Below, piece after piece: positions 59,425 through 64,000 of a stretch of 64,000 bases of DNA. Each line of letters opens with the position of its first letter. Within the stretch, counting starts at the first letter, position 1. Position numbers and translations under genes: made by a program. The notes below the pieces were generated by a model. The model searched no databases and had not been told where the DNA came from. It worked only from the letters and a program-made list of their open reading frames with translations. The stretch covers positions 32,145,060 to 32,209,059 of the forward strand of contig OW203768.1 of NCBI GenBank assembly GCA_934045905.1. Reading direction: 5' to 3'. The DNA is from Leuctra nigra (Eukaryota > Arthropoda > Insecta > Plecoptera > Leuctridae).

Positions 59425-59740
59425 TACCGGCATGTAACCTACTTGACGATAGATACCAAGGGGGCCAACGGCTTTACGTCCCATCCGAAGGATGGTGTGA
59501 CATTCACAGCACGGGCCTCCACAACCCGCGCCGTCGAGAGACTGATAACAGGTGGAGGGAGGTCGTCACACTAACCTCCAAACACCCCATCTCTCTGGCC
59601 CAACAGCAGCAACCTGGCAAGGCAGAGTTGAATGGTCACCCATCCAACCGCTGACCGCACTCAATGTTGCTTAACCTCGGTGATCTAATGAGAACCGAGG
59701 TATCCATTACACCAGCCATTGGGCTGGTGTGGCAGGCCGT
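59425..59740 (-). mobile_element. 5S rRNA-derived SINE (SINE3-like)
   Basis: Minus-strand 59702-59634 reads CTCGGTTCTCATTAGATCAC, CGAGGTTAAGCAACATTGAG and GTTGGATGGGTGACC. This follows the order and spacing of the internal promoter half of insect 5S rRNA (GGTTCTCGTCCGATCACCGA ... AAGCAACGTC ... TTGGATGGGTGACC). It continues into about 200 bases of unrelated GC-richer body ending in GGGACGTAAAGCCGTTGGCC, which resembles insect non-LTR tails. A 5S head plus a LINE-like tail is the architecture of SINE3 elements. It is not a 5S gene: the 5' and 3' pairing arms of 5S are absent. Confidence 0.7.
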
Positions 59741-59760
59741 TGGGCAGGTATCCGGGCCCT

Positions 59761-59854
59761 GATTCTATAACTCCATTGCGACCGCTTAGCAATTATTTCA
59801 ATGTTAATCCTTATGGAAGAAATTGCTAAGCGGTCGCAATGGAGTTATAGAATC
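59761..59854. repeat. Hairpin MITE with perfect 34-bp arms
   Basis: 59761-59794 and 59821-59854 are exact reverse complements (GATTCTATAACTCCATTGCG ...). The loop contains CAATGTTAATCCTTATGG, shared with the hairpin at 45035-45157. Confidence 0.85.
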
Positions 59855-60308
59855 CCACCTCAGCCGTTTGGCTGGTGTGTTGGATACCTTGGCAAGTGGT
59901 CCCTAATCATTTATGTAAGTGTACAAAGGCACAAAAAAAAATAAGAATAATTTTTTTATTAAGTACCGTACCTACTACCTACCTACCTAATGTTTAGAGT
60001 TTATTTTCAAGTCTAACATTGAGTTCGAACAAGGTGGATCAAATTAAGCCACCGAATGCAAAGTATTTTGCTTTCTTCTTGTTTACAAAATAGAAAAAGT
60101 AGGTACCTACATAGTACCTATGTAATGACATTACGTAATTTATAAATCCCACCCTACAGTACGTTCGTCACGGAATTTGCAGCAGAGGAAAAACTATTTT
60201 CTGCTTGGAATATACACGCTAATTTTGGATATTTTTCGGGCACTACCCCCACCTCACCTTATAACAATAGAGGAGAAAAGAAAAACCACATTTCTGATGT
60301 GTATACAG

Positions 60309-61459
60309 TAGGGTTGGGCGAACCTCTTTTTTTTTTCGAACCGAACCTCGAACCGAACCTTTTCAAAAGGTTCGAAATTTCGAACCTTAAACGAACCGAA
60401 CCTTTTTTTTCAGAAAATTATGTTTTCCAGATAATGTAGTAAAGATAAGCGCGTAAGCACCAGTCACCATTCTCCCCCCTCCCTCTCGCAAGTCAAGTTG
60501 CTAGGCACTTAAAAACAGCTGTTTGATGGGGTGTTTGTTTACGCAAATATTATTTCTATTTGTATACAGGGACATTGACATATTACCAAATATAATAGGA
60601 ACAAAAACGCGAAATATACTGCTCGAAATTTTAATACATTTCAGTATATTCCAATATTCTTCAAAAATTATCTCGCCAATCGTCATACTGTTTTTGATTT
60701 TGCATTGGGTTACAATGAAGTTTGAGAAGCTCAAATATACACCATTATTTTTTAACTTATGCGTGATATCTTCCCTTCATTTAGATCGCGAATGGTGTTC
60801 TTAATTACCACTATTATATTTTATTCAATAACCATGAACATACAATATCATATAAATAAAATAAAATATGATGTCAAGTCATTTGCCATCTGATTACTTC
60901 TTACATAAATCGCGAGTTCACAGACCTTTCAACAGAGAAAAACAAAACAATCCTCCCTTTGCAGGACCCAAAAGTACACTCTGTTCCAAAAGTACAACAC
61001 AGTTTAGATCGCAACAATCATTATTTCATTTTAACACTTCGAAAATTTTACTCAACAAGGAAATTACCTGGACTTCTAAACTGAAATCAATGCTACTTTT
61101 CTAGTTGGTACCAAATAGCACTTCGAATTGCGTCTTATGAAAAATTCGGTTCAAGATTTATTTTAACATGAAACACCCTATAGTGTGACAGGATTTGAGT
61201 TTACTTTGATTTATGATGATTTCGGCTTACAGGGGTTCGATTTACCCAGGTTTTACCATTTTACTGCACCACTAAAGATAAGAGGCCAACATTAGACAAA
61301 TAGTGACAAGATATTGGTCGCATTGTTTGAATGAAAAAGGGCGGGAAAAAAAGGCGGGAGGTTCGAAAAAGGTTCGAAAACGAACCTTAGAGGTTCGTTT
61401 TTCGAACCTAGCTAGCCGGTTCGGTTCGGTTCGAAAACGAACCGGTTCGCCCAACCCTA
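60309..61459. mobile_element. hAT MITE, 1151 bp, with TTCGAACC arrays
   Basis: Perfect 8-bp duplication GTATACAG (60301-60308, 61460-61467). Ends TAGGGTTGGGCGAACC and GGTTCGCCCAACCCTA are perfect inverted repeats. Both ends are packed with GGTTCGAA/CGAACC motifs. Internal frames on both strands (for example 60523-60804) are AT-rich without recognisable domains. Confidence 0.92.
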
Positions 61460-61467
61460 GTATACAG

Positions 61468-61760
61468 CATTTTATTGGAGATTGTATTTAGACATTTGCC
61501 CTCAGGCGCTGAAAGGTCCTGTCCGAACGCACTGTAGAATCTAGCTCTCGGAGCAAGGATCAGGATCTCAGTGATAATGCTCTGAACTTGCACTCTGGAG
61601 GCTTGGACTCGATTACTGCAGCATTTGTCCTTGCTGACAGAATTTGTATAATTTTCCTTGGACCTTTGGTCACTGAGCAGTGACCCAATCGTGGCAGAGT
61701 ACTGTGTGGTACGTGGTACCGAAGGAGGCGATTGTGTGTACAATCCTGGAAATAAATAGC
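61468..61760 (-). other. Possible terminal exon on minus strand
   Basis: The minus strand has an acceptor TATTTATTTCCAG|G near 61749. About 250 bases of mixed composition follow, open in two frames (e.g. QYSATIGSLLSDQRSKENYT). AATAAA then occurs on the minus strand near 61472, just before the hAT MITE. No family was recognised and no upstream exon was identified. Confidence 0.3.
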
Positions 61761-61769
61761 TGTCATTCT

Positions 61770-61880
61770 CCTCTTCACCCCCCACCACATTCAAACAACT
61801 TTTCCTGTGGTAAGGGTCAAGGGGAAGGAGCCTAAACTAATGTAAATGATGGAAACAAGAATGATGGAAGGAGAGTGACA
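61770..61880 (+). repeat. Dispersed repeat shared with 24826-24925
   Basis: Same CCACCACATTCAAACAACTT start and ACTAATGTAAATG end as the copy at 24.8 kb. Confidence 0.6.
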
Positions 61881-62164
61881 GACATTAAATTCCTGCACTT
61901 TTTACTCAATCGCCTCCTTATTACGTTCCATCATTATAATGATTCATCCGTCCTTAGTAGCCTTGTACTCACTAAAAGCTCGGACACACTGTCAAGTAAC
62001 TCTCCGCTTTTTCGTTCATGACCGAATAGCAGAGAGGCAAATTATGTCAAGTGACAGCTGTCAGCCAATGAGAGTTGATTGACCTATGTAGGTAGCGTGT
62101 TTAAATAATTGAATAAGAAGGGGCCAAAACTTTATCTGATTTTGATGGGTTTGGATAAGCTTAT

Positions 62165-62467
62165 TTATAACATAGACATTTATACTCACTGCGTTCTAGA
62201 TATGCATCTAGCATGGCGACGTGGGAACCTATGCTCGACCTCTATGCGGCAGCCATGTTGCGGTACATACTATTTGTTTACATTCTGTCAGTGCGTCAAA
62301 ACGTGGTAGAAATCATGGCAGATTGCCAATCCTTCAAACAATACCTACCGCAACATGGCTGCTATTGCTTAGCATGATGTCACGGCCTAGGAACCACCTT
62401 GGGTATGCCTCTCCAACCCGTAGATGCATATCTCGAACGCAGTGAGTATAAATGTCTATGTTTATAA
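62165..62467. mobile_element. TIR/hairpin MITE, ~300 bp
   Basis: Left TTATAACATAGACATTTATA and right TATAAATGTCTATGTTTATAA are inverted. The match extends through CTCACTGCGTTC and ATATGCATCT (about 45 bp in all). GCAGCCATGTTGCGGTA and GCAACATGGCTGC pair further in. Non-coding. The superfamily is undetermined (TTATAA ends could reflect a TA or TTATAA target). Confidence 0.8.
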
Positions 62468-62479
62468 CTAAGTTAAAAC

Positions 62480-64000
62480 CAAGATGTAAGTTTGGAACCA
62501 CCGGCCGGTCTTGCCGTCTTTGTCTGCATTTGTGTGAGTCTGATTCATGTATCATCGTTAGTCGTGTTTGTTTTTAACATTGTGTTTTGAGGATTATTAA
62601 GTAAATAAATGGCCCAATGCAACAAAATAATGCGCATGTTTTTTCTGGAAAATTATTCATGTTACGGTTTTAAATGTAAGATCCTGCTTTCGTTTTCAAC
62701 TAAATTGAAAGAGTGTTGATTTTTATATTCATTCGGGTTATCTATGTTTTGAGAACTGTCATTAGAATTGTGGTCATACCAAGGGTTTGTGTCAGCGAAA
62801 TTGGTGCAGGGTTATCTGTTCGCATTAATGGTAATTCGTAGGTTGTTACCTTCGATTTGACTTTACTGGTGACCGCTGGTGAAGTAAAATGGAGATTCGC
62901 GTAGGTACACCCGCGATCACATAAATTTCTTGCAAAGTTCTAAGTCCATTTGAAAACTTGCTTCCAGACGAAAACAAAGAGGTAAACAACGCAGATGGCG
63001 AGCATGAAGGGTTTGATTATAAAAACCAAACAACCTACTTGCATTCTTAAAAATTATTTCTCTATTTAACAAAAAATTACGGTAATTCCAGCTCCAACTT
63101 AGCAGTACCGTCAATTATTCTGACCGTGGGAGTAACCTATTTTAATTTTGAGTGGCAAGAACAGCATACTTCACACTTATCTTAAAAGTGATCAGCACCC
63201 TAGCGGGAAATAGTTTGGCCAAACTGTCTTCCACTTGGATGGCGCTAGAGGCTATCGCCTCTAGATGGCGCCATTACCGTGTTTGTGACACTCAAAATTA
63301 AAATACGCAAACTCTCTTTTGAGTTTTCACAAGCGTAAGATGTGTGCTTACGGAATGTTACCGAGTACTTTGGGCACATAGCAGAAGATGTCCATGTAGT
63401 ACTCCAATACTAATACTCCACACACACACAAAAATCTCGAAACCTAAGTACTTTACCAAATAATAATTAAAACATTTTGGGAATGTACGTACATATCAGC
63501 GGGATTATGTGATATCAGCGGGTTTTTGTATTTTAATTAGTAGTACGTACCTACTGTTGTATTGTAAACTCACCCGAAACATCAGTTCGACAAAACATAT
63601 TTCGAAGTGAAAGATATTTTTGATGCAATAGCGGCGTTCTAGAATTCAGCGAAAAATGCAGCGCTGTAGCGAGAAAATGGCGTCCTGCTAGATGAATTCC
63701 TGCTTAATTTATGAACGATTTGCTTAGTTTTGCTAGATGAATGTGGCGGCAAGATTTGAAAACATGGACGTCGTTGTCAAAGCAAAAATGCAATGAAATA
63801 TAACGCAATAAACTATGCAATAATACGGAATATTATATTAGAGAAACATATTTTTACCTCTCAGATTCATCAGCAATTCATAAACGACGCATAACTGACA
63901 ATTTAAATCATTGATACACATATCAACATAAACAAACGCCGCCATTTTGCATCCATCTAGCGAATAAAGCGATGATTTTTGTTGCTAGATCCGCTAGATA
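62480..64000. other. No gene seen; small hairpin at 63217-63275
   Basis: AT-rich with no coding signal. GATGGCGCTAGAGGC and GCCTCTAGATGGCGCC form a short hairpin near 63238-63272. Confidence 0.5.

Noticed and set aside
59634..59702. Genuine 5S rRNA gene
   Set aside because: Only the internal promoter half is present. The outer helices are missing and the flanks are SINE-like.

Overview
The window is a repeat-rich, AT-rich animal (very probably insect) genomic segment. The evidence is spliced genes with GT-AG introns, non-LTR retrotransposons, and dense hAT, Harbinger-like and mariner-like elements. tRNA- and 5S rRNA-derived SINE-like repeats and GTAGGTAC-type microsatellites are also scattered throughout. 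I cannot name the species.

Three protein-coding genes can be assembled exon by exon with matching splice phases, all between 25.9 and 55.3 kb. (1) Minus strand, 25893-33491: a CCDC113 (CFAP263)-type coiled-coil ciliary protein. Six exons are visible and only the few N-terminal residues are missing. (2) Plus strand, 41691-46728: a CATIP orthologue (ciliogenesis-associated TTC17-interacting protein), seven exons, 430 aa. (3) Plus strand, 47391-55282: a 333-aa protein with repeated Tyr/Thr-containing motifs that resembles microtubule-associated SAXO4/PPP1R32, with a coding first exon of only five bases. Genes 1 and 2 are divergent and all three point to the axoneme/cilium (sperm in insects), so this looks like a small ciliary neighbourhood. 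Each gene has introns loaded with transposons.

0-25 kb holds no gene I can support. It contains hAT elements with 8-bp target duplications (6731-7432, 8109-10440 with a broken transposase, 13606-14340, 23456-24249). It also has a foldback-like pair of inverted arms built of 300-bp tandem repeats (12.5-13.15 and 15.46-17.05 kb). A 4.3-kb element with perfect 18-bp termini and GC-rich subterminal arrays lies at 17380-21683, and a possible 11-kb inverted-repeat frame encloses much of this (11933-22893). A Harbinger-like MITE with an 83-bp perfect palindrome is at 24392-24712.

33.5-39.2 kb is a nearly complete CR1/L2-type LINE on the minus strand. ORF1 has a C2H2 finger, coiled coil, SGNH esterase domain and a 30-bp in-frame minisatellite. 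ORF2 has endonuclease and reverse transcriptase but is frameshifted once and split by a hAT MITE. The LINE sits immediately 5' of the first visible CCDC113 exon. 55.3-64 kb is again gene-poor, with a 5S rRNA-derived SINE, a 1.15-kb hAT MITE and several hairpin MITEs.

The most unusual signals are: several hAT MITE families, each filled with its own short palindromic motif; tRNA-like units with a C at position 33 inside an extended stem, present four times and partly arranged as an 813-bp inverted repeat next to a CCDC113 exon; a perfect 171-bp-arm palindrome in a CCDC113 intron; and SINE-like copies sharing a body but carrying different tRNA heads.
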